Origin: Cephaloticoccus sp.
GTDB taxonomy: Bacteria; Verrucomicrobiota; Verrucomicrobiia; Opitutales; Opitutaceae
Assembly: GCA_030833445.1 (NCBI GenBank)
Contig: JAURHD010000004.1
Coordinates: forward strand, 1 to 64,000
Length of the DNA: 64,000 nt
Reading direction: 5' to 3'
The stretch's first letter is position 1, and each line of letters starts with the position of its first letter. The position numbers and the translations under genes are program-made. Below the pieces are notes generated by a model that had not been told where the DNA came from, searched no databases, and was given only the letters and a program-made list of their open reading frames with translations. Shown here one piece after another: positions 9,230-18,502 of this stretch.

Positions 9230-9661
9230 TCAGTAGTTCGGCCAGATGCCCGGTGTGACCAACTCCGCGACATTTCCGTCCGGATCATGAAAGTAGAGAC
9301 TCCGGCCGCCGCGATCCCACCGGGTCTCACTGATTATCTCCACGCCGTGTGCCACCAACCGTGAACGCCAAACCGGATAGTCAGCTTCCCCAATGCCAAA
9401 GGCAATATGCAGCGGACCGTGTCCATCGTGCGGTGGAATGTTGCCACCCGGGGTGACCACGGTTTCGAGGGTTGCACCCCGTTTGAACAATAGGAGCACC
9501 CGCGCCTGCCCGGCATCGAACGATTGAAATCGTTCGGGATTACCCGTCATGGGGGATAGTCCGAGCACCTCGGTGTAAAACGCGATGGCTCGGGGGAGAT
9601 CCTCCACATAGAGGATGGTTTCAACCACGCCATGGATGCGAGGTGCCGGTGCGTTGGACAT
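9230..9661 (-). CDS. VOC (glyoxalase-like) protein
   Basis: A 143-residue vicinal-oxygen-chelate domain protein. It has paired beta-alpha-beta-beta-beta modules: HGVVETILYVEDLPRAIAFY at the N-terminus and GRSLYFHDPDGNVAELV near the end, where H and E residues would bind metal. Substrate unknown; members include dioxygenases, resistance proteins and isomerases. The start MSNAPAPRIHG (ATG complement ending at 9661) is chosen because the much longer open frame upstream is antisense to the TPR gene. It converges on the lipid operon with 7 bp between stops. Confidence 0.88.
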   Translation of the reverse strand: MSNAPAPRIHGVVETILYVEDLPRAIAFYTEVLGLSPMTGNPERFQSFDAGQARVLLLFKRGATLETVVTPGGNIPPHDGHGPLHIAFGIGEADYPVWRSRLVAHGVEIISETRWDRGGRSLYFHDPDGNVAELVTPGIWPNY

Positions 9662-9736
9662 ACCTGCACTTTGAGGCCACTGTGCCGGATTGCAATCCAT
9701 GCAACCAAGGCCACCTCCGGACCGTATCACCATTGC

Positions 9737-10489
9737 ATGAAATTCCTCCTGTTGAGTCTTTGCCTTGGCGTGGGTTTGCATCTCGCTCACGCGGCCGATG
9801 CAGACGCATTGATCAAGTCGGCGATCGCCGCCGAGGCTGCCTTCGATACGCAAAAGGCACTGGAACTGTTTCAGGCGGCGGATGCCGCACGACCCAACGA
9901 TCCGTTTATCCTCCAAAAAATTTCCAAGCAGTATTCCGACTCGACCATCGAGGACACCGCACCGGAGGAAAAGAAACGGCTCATGGAGCTGGCCCTTGAT
10001 TACGCCCAACGCAGTCACGAGCTCGAACCAACTAATGCCGTCCACACCCTTTCGATTGCGATCTGTTACGGCAAACTGGGGCTCTACAGCGATGTGCGCA
10101 CCAAGATCAAATATGTCCGCCTGACCAAGGAGTTTGCCGACCGGGCCCTCCAGCAGGATCCAAACTACGACTGGGCCTTCCATGTGCTGGGACGCTGGCA
10201 ATGCGAAGTAGCCAAGCTCGGTGGCACCAAGCGCTTCATGATCGGTCTGCTCTTCGGCGGTTTGCCGGATGCTTCGACGGAGGAAGGCATCCGCCTGCTG
10301 CAATGCTCGGTCGAACTCGCGCCCAACAATCCCTCTCATCAAATCGAATTGGGCTTTGCTTACCTGGCGGATCATCAGCCCGCCGCCGCCCGACAAGCTT
10401 TCGCGGCCGGCCTGGCGTTGCCCAATAGCGAGAAATACGACGAGGTTTCCAAAGAGCGTGCCCGTGAAGCCTTGAAGAATATCCAGTAA
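9737..10489 (+). CDS. exported TPR protein
   Basis: A 250-residue protein with a signal peptide (MKFLLLSLCLGVGLHLAHAA) and several tetratricopeptide-like helices, for example at residues ~25-60, ~85-130 and ~190-235, with the pattern A..LFQAADAARPND and QIELGFAYLAD. The spacing resembles TPR proteins annotated as regulators of microtubule dynamics in metagenomes, although no such role applies in bacteria. Likely a periplasmic scaffold of unknown partner. The frame is open back to 9632 but the ATG at 9737 precedes the signal peptide directly. Confidence 0.75.
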   Translation: MKFLLLSLCLGVGLHLAHAADADALIKSAIAAEAAFDTQKALELFQAADAARPNDPFILQKISKQYSDSTIEDTAPEEKKRLMELALDYAQRSHELEPTNAVHTLSIAICYGKLGLYSDVRTKIKYVRLTKEFADRALQQDPNYDWAFHVLGRWQCEVAKLGGTKRFMIGLLFGGLPDASTEEGIRLLQCSVELAPNNPSHQIELGFAYLADHQPAAARQAFAAGLALPNSEKYDEVSKERAREALKNIQ

Positions 10490-10566
10490 AGAGCGTCCGG
10501 GCTGGGAGAAAGTTTCAGCATTCAAAGGAACTCACCGCTCTCACACGAATCCCAAGGGTTTCCGCC

Positions 10567-11093
10567 GTGAGACCTCTACCCCTCATGTTCTTGTTTTCCG
10601 CCACCGGACTTGCTGCGTGCATGGCGGAAGAATCCGATCCGGAGACCCACCAAACTCCAAAACTCTCTGCCGTGATCAGGGAAGTCCTGAAAGCATCGCT
10701 ACCCAAATACGATGCTTCGATGGCCACGGTGGAATCCGCCGAAGAACGATTACCCGAAATGCGTCCGGAGGAAATCCCCGAGGCGACGTCCTGATGATGC
10801 CCGACTACATCGTCTTTGAGGACAAATTCCGGGATCTCTCCGAATTCGAAATGCTGACGCCCAAGGGTAAAGCTGAACTTGCCCTTAAACGGTATCCCGG
10901 ACTCAAAATAGGGCCGTTTGCATCCCTAAACACGGGCGTCGGTGTAGCTATGCTGGCGGAAGAAGAGCGCATTCGAAAACTCAAACGCACCGACGAGCTC
11001 ATAGACTTGGCCGGGACCCTCGATCCACAGAAGATCAGGTCTCTTAAGAAATTAATGTATGATGTGCGTATGAAATCCCTTTCAGGGAAATAG
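10567..11093 (+). pseudogene. small lipoprotein gene, probably split by a frameshift
   Basis: Two adjacent frames look like one gene. The first (10567-10794, GTG start, 75 codons) begins with a lipoprotein signal ending LAAC and stops in PEEIPEATS. The second overlaps its TGA (ATG at 10794) and runs to 11093 (99 codons) with FRDLSEFEMLTPKGKAELAL. Read without the break, the upstream part of the second frame gives DVLMMPDYIVFED, a natural continuation of the acidic, Pro-rich stretch. Adding one G in the GG at about 10781-10783 would join them. Alternatives are two coupled genes or an assembly error. Function unknown. Confidence 0.5.
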
Positions 11094-11116
11094 GCGTTAG
11101 CCCTGACTGATTCGCA

Positions 11117-12322
11117 TTAACCAGTATTTTTCCCGGCAGCCCAGTGCATCAAACCCCCGCGCGTAGCCGGAAATCCCGCCCCGCTGAGCAAGGCGAAATC
11201 TACATCTGCTGGCGTCTTGATCACCCCTTCATCGAGACAACGTTGAGCCTCCGCGACCATGACAGCCATTAATCGTCCGGCTATCTCCGTCGCTGTGGGT
11301 GTGGACGACATCGGGCCGACATCCATCAGTTTCGCAGCCTCATTGAGGGACGCCTCACGACCGACATAAGCGTAGAAGCCGCTGCTCGCGCCATTCTTGC
11401 GGCCCTTAAATCCGGCCGCCAACAAGCGGGTGCAAATCGTGGCGCGCTGGAAACGCGCCGTGAAATAATGCGCCATCTCGCCGAAGATAAAATCGGTTAC
11501 ATCAACACCAACCTCATCGATCAGCCGCATCGGTCCCATCGGCCAACCCCACTCACGCATCGCGTTATCTATCGTCTCGGTGGGCACGCCTTCTTCCCAT
11601 AATCGGCACGCTTCGTTGAGATAAAAGAACAGGACACGCGTTACCAGAAATCCCGGGGACGAGCGGCAGATCACCGGCGATTTCTTCAACTGTTTAACAA
11701 AGCCCAGTGCGGCCGTGGCGGTGGCTTCACTGGTCTGCCGCCCCATGATCAGCTCAACCAGCGGCATGCGGCCTACGGGATTGAAAAAATGGATCCCCAG
11801 CGTCCGCTCCGGCTGCGGCACGTTACCAAATAGTTCCTCAATCGGCAGGGCTGAGGTATTCGATGCCAGCAGCACAAGGGGTCCCACGTTGGTCGCGATT
11901 TCGGCAAATAATTTCTGCTTGGCCGCAACGTCTTCGACGATCGCCTCAATCACCAGATCGCAATCGGAAAACCCGTCCCAGCCGGTCGTCGTTACGATGC
12001 GCCCCATGGCCTGTTCGGCCTCATCTGCTGTTTGTTGCCCTAGTTTGACCCCGCCGTCGAACAAGCCACGGATCACGGTCAACCCCCGCGCAATGAATTC
12101 CGGCTGCACATCGCGCAACACGACCTGCAATCCGCATGCCGCGCACCAGTGCGCGATGCCCGAGCCCATGACGCCCGCACCGATCACTCCGACTTTTTTG
12201 ATCGTTCGTGAGTGGGAATTACCTGCCTCAGGTGGTGGGAAACTCCAACCGGCCAATGTTCGCGCAGCGGCCTCGGTTTTTAACTGCTCTGCGTAAGCGG
12301 TGGGGGTATCGGGTGAACTCAT
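11117..12322 (-). CDS. 3-hydroxyacyl-CoA dehydrogenase
   Basis: A 401-residue NAD-dependent 3-hydroxyacyl-CoA dehydrogenase, oxidising 3-hydroxyacyl-CoA to 3-ketoacyl-CoA in beta-oxidation or a related pathway. The Rossmann motif VGVIGAGVMGSG spans about 44-55, the catalytic His lies in GIHFFNPVGRMPLVE near 176-190, and two C-terminal 3HCDH domains follow (SPGFLVTRVLFFYLNEA; then a second copy after ~290). It resembles the dehydrogenase half of FadB/FadJ without the enoyl-CoA hydratase domain. Start MSSPDTP (12322) is preferred; the longer frame is antisense to the divergent gene's leader. No partner thiolase or hydratase is in the window. Confidence 0.88.
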   Translation of the reverse strand: MSSPDTPTAYAEQLKTEAAARTLAGWSFPPPEAGNSHSRTIKKVGVIGAGVMGSGIAHWCAACGLQVVLRDVQPEFIARGLTVIRGLFDGGVKLGQQTADEAEQAMGRIVTTTGWDGFSDCDLVIEAIVEDVAAKQKLFAEIATNVGPLVLLASNTSALPIEELFGNVPQPERTLGIHFFNPVGRMPLVELIMGRQTSEATATAALGFVKQLKKSPVICRSSPGFLVTRVLFFYLNEACRLWEEGVPTETIDNAMREWGWPMGPMRLIDEVGVDVTDFIFGEMAHYFTARFQRATICTRLLAAGFKGRKNGASSGFYAYVGREASLNEAAKLMDVGPMSSTPTATEIAGRLMAVMVAEAQRCLDEGVIKTPADVDFALLSGAGFPATRGGLMHWAAGKNTG

Positions 12323-12387
12323 CGCGGTCAGGTTGGGGTTTGGTTTTCCGCATTGCAGGAAAAAAGAGAAGCGGAAACGGTCTAGGC

Positions 12388-14220
12388 ATGTCGCGTCAGC
12401 GCGAAAAACCCACCGCCAATTCCATTCAGACCAAAGGTGCCGTGCCACTTTGGTTGGGCTGGTTGGGTCTGCTGATCCTGGCGCTCATCGCGTATTACCC
12501 GGCTGTGCACGGCGCGATGCTGTGGGATGACAACGCGCACGTCACCACACCCGAATTGCTGCTACCGGGAGGGCTGGCACGCATCTGGTTCGAACTCGGG
12601 GCAACGCAGCAATATTATCCGGTGCTGCACAGTGCGTTCTGGCTGGAACACCATTTGTGGGGCGATGCCGTGGAGGGATATCATTGCCTCAACATTCTGC
12701 TGCACACGCTTTCGGCGGGATTGATTGTCCTTCTGATGCGGCGGCTGGCTTTGCCGGGTGCTTGGTTGGGCGGCGCGCTCTTTGCCCTCCATCCGGTCTG
12801 CGTGGAATCAGTGGCATGGATCTCGGAACAAAAGAACACGCTTTCCACCGTCTTCTATCTGCTGGCCATGCTGACCTGGCTGCGGATCGACGCCCAACGT
12901 GATCAAACGACCAACTCGACTTGGCGGACCTATGCCCTGGCGACGGTTTTATTCATCTTCGCTGCACTAACCAAGACCGTCACGGTCACCTTGCCCGCGG
13001 CTTTGCTGGTGATCGCATGGTGGCGACGAGGTAAACTATCCCTGCGTCGTGATGTCATTCCCCTCCTGCCTTGGTTTGCCTTGGCGATGGTGGGGGGGCT
13101 GATGACGGCATGGGTGGAGCGCACCTTCATCGGCGCCGAGGGCGAGTTCTTCGCCTTGTCGTGGTTGCAGCGCACCTTGCTCGCAGGAAAAGTTGTGTGG
13201 TTCTATCTGGGGAAACTCGTTTGGCCCGCCGACTTGGTTTTCATCTATCCCCGTTGGGAAATGGTGCCCACGGTTGCGAGCCACTTTATCGGCCTGATTG
13301 CAGCCATCGTAACACTGGTCGGCTTCTGGCTGTTGCGGCATCGCACCCGCGGGCCCTTGGCCGCCGCCCTGCTTTTTGGCGGCACGCTGTTTCCCGCGCT
13401 GGGCTTCTTCAACGTCTACCCTTTCCAGTATTCCTACGTCGCCGACCATTTCCAATATCTGGCCGCGATTGCGATTTTCGTGTCGGGGTCCACCGGGTTC
13501 GCTCAACTGGTCGGCAAACTGAAAATCACCTCAACATGGGGTATGGGTAGCGCCGCCGTAATTGTGCTCGGATTGCTTGGCACGCAAACCTGGCGACAGG
13601 CCCACGAATACCAAGACAACATCACGCTCTACCGGGCAACCCTCGCCAAGAATCCCACGTGCTGGATGGCAGCCTACAACCTCGGTTTGGAACTGGTTGA
13701 GACCGGCCATACCCAAGATGCAATCGCCAGCTACGAGGAGGCCCTGAGGCTGCGACCCGAATACGCCGAGGTGCACGCCAATCTCGCAATGGCGCTGTTG
13801 TCGCAGGGAGACCAAGCCGGCGCCCTGACTCACCTGCAACGGGCCGTCGATTTAAAACCCACACTGTGGCAGGCGCGCGCCAATCTCGCCAACGTGTTGA
13901 TGTCGACACCCGGACGGCAAGCCGAGGCTTTGCCGCATTATTGGCGGGTCGCGATCCAGGAACCCAGCATCGCGTGGGTGCGTTTTAATCTTGGCTATGC
14001 CCTGCAAGCCTATCCCGCTTATCGTCAGGCGGCCTTGAAGCAGTTCCACGCGGCATTGGAAATCCAGCCCGCCTACTGGGAGGCCGATTACAGTATCGCC
14101 CTGTTATTGATCAACATGCCGGGCCGTCAGCGGGAAGCCATTCCCCACTTGGAAAAGGCAATTGCACTCAACCCCGACCTCGGTTCGGCGCGCGAGTTAC
14201 TCGATCAACTCCGGCGCTAA
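12388..14220 (+). CDS. TMTC-like multi-pass membrane protein with TPR domain
   Basis: A 610-residue protein with roughly ten membrane segments in the first ~410 residues, then a run of TPR repeats (from about 425). The segment HPVCVESVAWISEQKN is the hallmark of TMTC-type proteins, which in animals are O-mannosyltransferases; AMLWDDNAHVT near the N-terminus matches the catalytic DD region of GT-C glycosyltransferases. A role as a lipid-linked-sugar-dependent glycosyltransferase is inferred. The ATG at 12388 (MSRQREKP) sits just before the first hydrophobic segment; upstream extension would overlap the divergent dehydrogenase gene. Its 3' end overlaps the convergent pseudouridine synthase by 53 bp. 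Confidence 0.82.
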   Translation: MSRQREKPTANSIQTKGAVPLWLGWLGLLILALIAYYPAVHGAMLWDDNAHVTTPELLLPGGLARIWFELGATQQYYPVLHSAFWLEHHLWGDAVEGYHCLNILLHTLSAGLIVLLMRRLALPGAWLGGALFALHPVCVESVAWISEQKNTLSTVFYLLAMLTWLRIDAQRDQTTNSTWRTYALATVLFIFAALTKTVTVTLPAALLVIAWWRRGKLSLRRDVIPLLPWFALAMVGGLMTAWVERTFIGAEGEFFALSWLQRTLLAGKVVWFYLGKLVWPADLVFIYPRWEMVPTVASHFIGLIAAIVTLVGFWLLRHRTRGPLAAALLFGGTLFPALGFFNVYPFQYSYVADHFQYLAAIAIFVSGSTGFAQLVGKLKITSTWGMGSAAVIVLGLLGTQTWRQAHEYQDNITLYRATLAKNPTCWMAAYNLGLELVETGHTQDAIASYEEALRLRPEYAEVHANLAMALLSQGDQAGALTHLQRAVDLKPTLWQARANLANVLMSTPGRQAEALPHYWRVAIQEPSIAWVRFNLGYALQAYPAYRQAALKQFHAALEIQPAYWEADYSIALLLINMPGRQREAIPHLEKAIALNPDLGSARELLDQLRR

Positions 14221-15001
14221 GGCGCCGACCGGCCCCGCGGCCAAATTTCCGCAGGTTCTTCAACGCGATCTCAAATTCCTGTGGCAGGGGCGCACGCAAA
14301 GTCAGGGACTCACGAGTCAGTGGGTGGGCAATGACCACCTCACTTGCATGCAAGGCCAGCTGCCGAATCATTGGCCGTTCATCGGCCCCGCCCTTGTAGC
14401 CGCGTTTGAAATCTGAAAGTAGCAACTGCGTTTCCGGGACGCCGTAAAGGGCATCGTTCAAGACTGGCAGCCCCGCCGCCGCCAGATGCACCCTCAACTG
14501 ATGCTTGCGTCCGGTGATTGGCCGGGCTTCCACCAAAACAAACTTCCCAAAGCTCTCCTTCACCACAAAATTGCTCTCAGCCGACTGCCCGCCGTTGCGG
14601 CGAAACGCTTTCATCTGCGCGGGACTTTCCGGATCATGGCCAATCCACCAATCGATGGATAATTCCGCCGGAACTCCACCCGCGGCATCACGCAGCATAG
14701 TGTCCGGAAATTTTATTTCCTCCCCGGCCAGCACGACAACCATCGCATGATATAACCGCTGCGCGGTCTTGGCTTGAAATTGCCCGCTGAGAAAATCCAG
14801 GGCGGGCTTTGTTTTTGACCACAAGGACAACCCACTGACGTCGGCATCATCCCGCTGCACATTACTAACGCCGGACCCGTAATGCTCCCGCACGAGTGCG
14901 CCAAGGGTTTCACTTTGCGATGCAGACGCGACGGGCAAGCCGGCCGGCTTGTCAAAAGCCAGCAGTGCTTCGTCCTCATAAATGATCGGCGGCAACGGCA
15001 T
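14168..15001 (-). CDS. RluA-family pseudouridine synthase
   Basis: A 277-residue pseudouridine synthase acting on rRNA or tRNA. The family motif that normally reads HRLDxxTSG is here QRDDADVSG; the catalytic Asp position is kept although the flanking H and L are not. The second signature, GRKHQLRVHLAAAGLPVLND, is intact. It has no S4 domain. Start MPLPPIIYEDE at 15001 matches the usual family beginning. The last ~18 codons lie inside the 3' end of the convergent TMTC-like gene and read as an Arg-rich tail, so the C-terminus may be recent. Target base cannot be predicted. Confidence 0.82.
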   Translation of the reverse strand: MPLPPIIYEDEALLAFDKPAGLPVASASQSETLGALVREHYGSGVSNVQRDDADVSGLSLWSKTKPALDFLSGQFQAKTAQRLYHAMVVVLAGEEIKFPDTMLRDAAGGVPAELSIDWWIGHDPESPAQMKAFRRNGGQSAESNFVVKESFGKFVLVEARPITGRKHQLRVHLAAAGLPVLNDALYGVPETQLLLSDFKRGYKGGADERPMIRQLALHASEVVIAHPLTRESLTLRAPLPQEFEIALKNLRKFGRGAGRRLSAGVDRVTRAPNRGRG

Positions 15002-15146
15002 GCAGTTACTTGAGAACGGCAAAGCCGCGGTAATGTCACTTCGTTTATCACAGGCTAAATTCCCGTAAGATTGGGTGGAACGCGTGAATACGCTTGCGGC
15101 TAGGCACGGTGAAGCGCTGCCTAATGGAGCGAGTTTCGCTACCGAT

Positions 15147-16729
15147 ATGCCGGTCTTGCCCAAAAGTATCTACACCTTCGGTGCCGGTTTTATGACCCTG
15201 TGGACGGGTAAACGTTTGAAACGTCCGGCCGTTCCCGCCCAACAGGAAGCATTCCGACAATTACTCCAGGAATTAAGCCTGACGGAACAGGGTCGGGAGG
15301 CCGGCCTTAAGCCCGGAATGAGCTACGAAAAATTTGCGCACCAGGCACCACTCCGCACCTATGAATCGCTGGTGCCCCAATTTGAACGGATGAAACGCGG
15401 GGCGGCGGATGTGCTTTGGCCGGGGCAGTGCACCCAATACGCCATCACTGCAGGCACCTCCGCGGGCCGCCCGAAATATCTGCCGATCACGGATGCGATG
15501 CTGGATCATTTTCGCCAAGCCGGAAATGCGTCACTCTATTATCATACCAGCCGGGTCGGACACGCGGGAATTTTCCATGGCCGGCACCTCCATCTCGGCG
15601 GCAACACGCCACTTTACGGCCTGACGGAATCAGCCCCGTTTGCGGCTTACGCGGGTGATCTTAGCAGTATCCTTGAGCATGATATGGCGGAGTGGATGGA
15701 AAAGCATTTATACGAACCCGGCGTAGATATCGCCCGGATGAGTGACTGGCCGGCCAAGTTGACGGCGATGGTCAATCGCACCCGAAATTGCGACATCACT
15801 CTGTTGTCCGGCATCCCCAACTGGTTGCTGATCCTGATCCAAACCCTGCGCGAACAGGTCGATTCACGAAAAACCGCCCCTAAAAATTTACAGGCTATCT
15901 GGCCCAATCTGGAATGCCTTGTTCACGGTGGAGTGCCCATCGAACCGTTCATGGATGAACTGCAGCAGATGTGCGGCCCGGACGTAAAATTCCATGAAGT
16001 CTATCATGCCGCGGAAGGCTTCATCGCCGCCCAAGATGCCGACAGTAAACAGGGTCTGCGTCTGATTACCGATGCCGGCATTTTTTATGAATTCCTGCCC
16101 TTAAAGGAATTCAATGAAACCCGTCTGGCTCAACTCGGCCCCAAGGCGGTGCCGTTGGCCGGCGTCAAAACGACGTGGACTACGTGCTGATCATGACCAC
16201 CCCGGCCGGACTATGCCGCTACGTGCTTGGCGATGTGGTCCGGTTCCTCAGCACCGAAACTCCGCGCTTGGTTTATGTCGGTCGCACCAAACTGCAACTG
16301 ACCGATTTTGGGGAGCACGTGATCGAAAAAGAACTCACGGAGGCCCTGACCAAGGTCTGCCGGAAGTCGGATTGGACCATCGTCAACTTTCACGTGGCCC
16401 CCATCTTCATAAATTCGCTGACGGGCCAGCATCGCGGTAAGCACGAGTGGTGGATCGAATTGCGACCGGGCACCGTGGTCACCCCAACCGGTCCGGCCCT
16501 CGCCGTCGATCTCGACGCCGAACTCCAATTGCTGAACCACGACTACGAGGCCAAACGCAAGGGCGGCAGCCTCGAAGCTCCGGTGGTGCGGCTGGTGATG
16601 CCGGGAGTCTTTGAACAGTGGATGCGCAGCCAGGGAAAATGGGGCGGCCAAAATAAGATGCCGCGATGCCGCAGCGACCGGGAAGTAGCGGACGGACTAG
16701 CTCAGATCGCACGCTTCACCGCCGATTAA
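15147..16729 (+). pseudogene. GH3-family acyl-acid-amido synthetase, frameshifted
   Basis: Together two frames encode a full-length (about 525-residue) GH3 protein, an ATP-dependent acyl-adenylate enzyme that ligates carboxylic acids to amino acids in plants; bacterial functions are mostly unknown. Frame 1 (15147-16190) has the phosphate-binding AITAGTSAGRPKYLP and EVYHAAEGFIAAQD; frame 2 (effectively 16172-16729) continues with DYVLIMTTPAGLCRYVLGD and YVGRTKLQLTDFGEHV. The break is at an AAAA run, 16167-16170: one extra A would give V-K-N-D-V-D-Y and restore one frame. Start MPVLPKSIYTFG is chosen over an upstream ATG at 15075. It could be a real mutation or a homopolymer sequencing error. 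Confidence 0.72.
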
Positions 16730-16839
16730 CCGAGCCAAAGTTGGCACGCGCAGTGCTTAAGTGAGCTTGTTGTTAAGGACTGCCATTAGGTTGACCTAAA
16801 CGACACCGGTCCCAAATGACCGGAAACATAGCAAACCAT

Positions 16840-16872
16840 GGGGGTCGGCGTTAGGGGTTATCGCCGGCCCCC
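16840..16872. terminator. hairpin between convergent genes
   Basis: GGGGGTCGGCG at 16840-16850 pairs with CGCCGGCCCCC at 16862-16872 (11 bp, one G-U) around an 11-nt loop. It sits between the convergent GH3 and EamA genes. No T-run flanks it, so a bidirectional terminator is plausible but not certain. Confidence 0.4.
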
Positions 16873-16881
16873 TCCGCTATG

Positions 16882-17766
16882 TTAAATGAGCACCAGTCCG
16901 ATGGCGGCCACCATCGCGGCGGCGCCAATCATGCGATAGACCAGAACCGCCCGCCCAACTTGTCCTTCCGTGCTGGAGAACCAATGTCCGGCCAGCCAGA
17001 CCAAGAGCACGCTGAACAGCCCCCGCGAACTGTAGACGATGTTGACGGCGGTGGCGTTGCCCCAAGTCCCGAGAGTAAAAGCGATACCACCGTTGGTGAG
17101 GGCATTGAATCCCGCACCGGGCAATACCCAGCGCCATGCTTGTTTGGTAACGGCAAACAGAGGTCCTTTCGCAAAGCGCAACAGCACGAAGGAATACAGT
17201 CCCACCGCCAGAAAGAGCGGCGGAAAATAATTCCCGCGGCCCCAGACCGGTGCCCAGCGCGCAATCAGCACATCGCTCAACGCATAGAGCACGGCGCTTA
17301 GCGAAGTGAGCAGGATCGTTTGTCCCACCCGACGGTGCCGCGCCCCCCCACCCAGATTCAGCAGCCCAACCGCCGCCGTGCTCAGACCCGCCCCGATCCA
17401 CCATTGCAGTGGGATGTCGCCAACCAATAAAACGCTGCTCAGAAGCGCCACCAATATGACCTTCAAGCCCATTACCGGTGCGGCCACCGAAACATCGCCC
17501 CGGGTAATGGCCAAAAACATCACGACCTGCGCCACCAGAAAGAGCAGGCCACTGGCCGCCGGTTGCCAATACAAGGTCCAGTCCACCGGGGCCAGACCGT
17601 TGCGAAACCACCACGGCAGAAACATCAGCGCACAGGCCCAATTGGCAAAAAATGTCACCCGCCAGACCCCTACCCCCAACTCGGAAGCCCGCTTAAGGGT
17701 CAACATGCCGAGCACATAAAATAATCCGCAGGCCAGCGGAATTAACATGTAGGGCGGAAAGTGCAT
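16882..17766 (-). CDS. EamA/DMT-family transporter
   Basis: A 294-residue protein with ten hydrophobic segments arranged as two similar halves, as in drug/metabolite transporters of the EamA family. Features include an early GLFYVLGMLTLKRA helix, AITRGDVSVAAPVMGLKVI, the typical helix 3-4 segment, and GLFSVLLVWLAGHWF in the second half. Substrate unknown; family members export amino acids, nucleosides or drugs. It has a clear ATG start (complement ending at 17766) and is separated by about 70 bp from the TlpA gene, which is transcribed in the same direction. Confidence 0.82.
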   Translation of the reverse strand: MHFPPYMLIPLACGLFYVLGMLTLKRASELGVGVWRVTFFANWACALMFLPWWFRNGLAPVDWTLYWQPAASGLLFLVAQVVMFLAITRGDVSVAAPVMGLKVILVALLSSVLLVGDIPLQWWIGAGLSTAAVGLLNLGGGARHRRVGQTILLTSLSAVLYALSDVLIARWAPVWGRGNYFPPLFLAVGLYSFVLLRFAKGPLFAVTKQAWRWVLPGAGFNALTNGGIAFTLGTWGNATAVNIVYSSRGLFSVLLVWLAGHWFSSTEGQVGRAVLVYRMIGAAAMVAAIGLVLI

Positions 17767-17836
17767 CAGGACCGCGTTACGTTCACGACTTGCGCGTGGC
17801 GCACAATCCCTAACCGACCAATATCGTATCCGCTGA

Positions 17837-18427
17837 TCAGTTCAGTAGCTTCAAGACGGTCTTTTCATAGACCGCGGTCGGCATGGATCCGATTTTTACG
17901 TCACGAATGTTACCTTCACGATCAATGAGAAATGTTGTCGGGATCGCATTCAAACCGCCAAAGGCCTGGACCATGTCATTATCGGCCATCACCAGAGTAT
18001 AATTGACACCGAATTTCTTGGCGAAATCCACGACCTTGGCCGGGCCACCGGTATCCACCGAAACGCCCACAATAACCAAGCCATCCTTGCCGTATTTTTT
18101 CTGCATTTCGATATAGCCGGGAATCTCTTCGCGGCAAGGTGCACACCAAGTAGCCCAAAAATCCACCACCACCACCTTGCCCTTGAGTGCTTCGGAACCC
18201 ACCGATTTGCCCTCGATATCGGTCAGGCTCCAAGTCGGCGCTACATCAATGATCGGCAAACTGGACTTTGCCTTCTGGGCGGTATCCGGGGCCATCGCCG
18301 TTTCCTTGGCCGGCGTTTCCGCCGGAGCCTCAGTCTCGGTGTGTGGTTTGCAGCCGGCCAAACCAACCAACAGCACCGACAGCATGATAAATGGGCGTGA
18401 AAAAATCTTCTTTATTGCAGGCATCAT
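17837..18427 (-). CDS. TlpA/ResA-like thioredoxin lipoprotein
   Basis: A 196-residue thiol-disulfide oxidoreductase. The N-terminus is a lipoprotein signal with lipobox LAGC, then an Ala/Thr/Glu-rich linker to about residue 45, then a thioredoxin-like domain with VVVDFWATWCAPC (catalytic CAPC about 94-97) and the cis-Pro region AIPTTFLID. Such proteins keep periplasmic cysteines reduced, for instance in cytochrome c maturation. Start is one of two adjacent ATG codons (18427 or 18424), preceded by GAGG. No cytochrome genes are adjacent, so the client is unknown. Confidence 0.88.
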   Translation of the reverse strand: MMPAIKKIFSRPFIMLSVLLVGLAGCKPHTETEAPAETPAKETAMAPDTAQKAKSSLPIIDVAPTWSLTDIEGKSVGSEALKGKVVVVDFWATWCAPCREEIPGYIEMQKKYGKDGLVIVGVSVDTGGPAKVVDFAKKFGVNYTLVMADNDMVQAFGGLNAIPTTFLIDREGNIRDVKIGSMPTAVYEKTVLKLLN

Positions 18428-18502
18428 AGTCTGAGAGACCTCAAAGGAAGCTTTCTTCCCCGGTTTTCGCAAACCCAGGTGAATCTTTTGGAGACCCTGG
18501 TT

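Noticed and set aside
9662-10525. Upstream extension of the VOC frame to 431 codons
   Set aside because: The extension is antisense to the exported TPR gene; the VOC domain is complete from 9661.
16160-16180. Programmed -1 frameshift in the GH3 gene
   Set aside because: AAAA could slip, but the canonical X-XXY-YYZ heptamer is absent and no stem is evident after it; a missing base is simpler.
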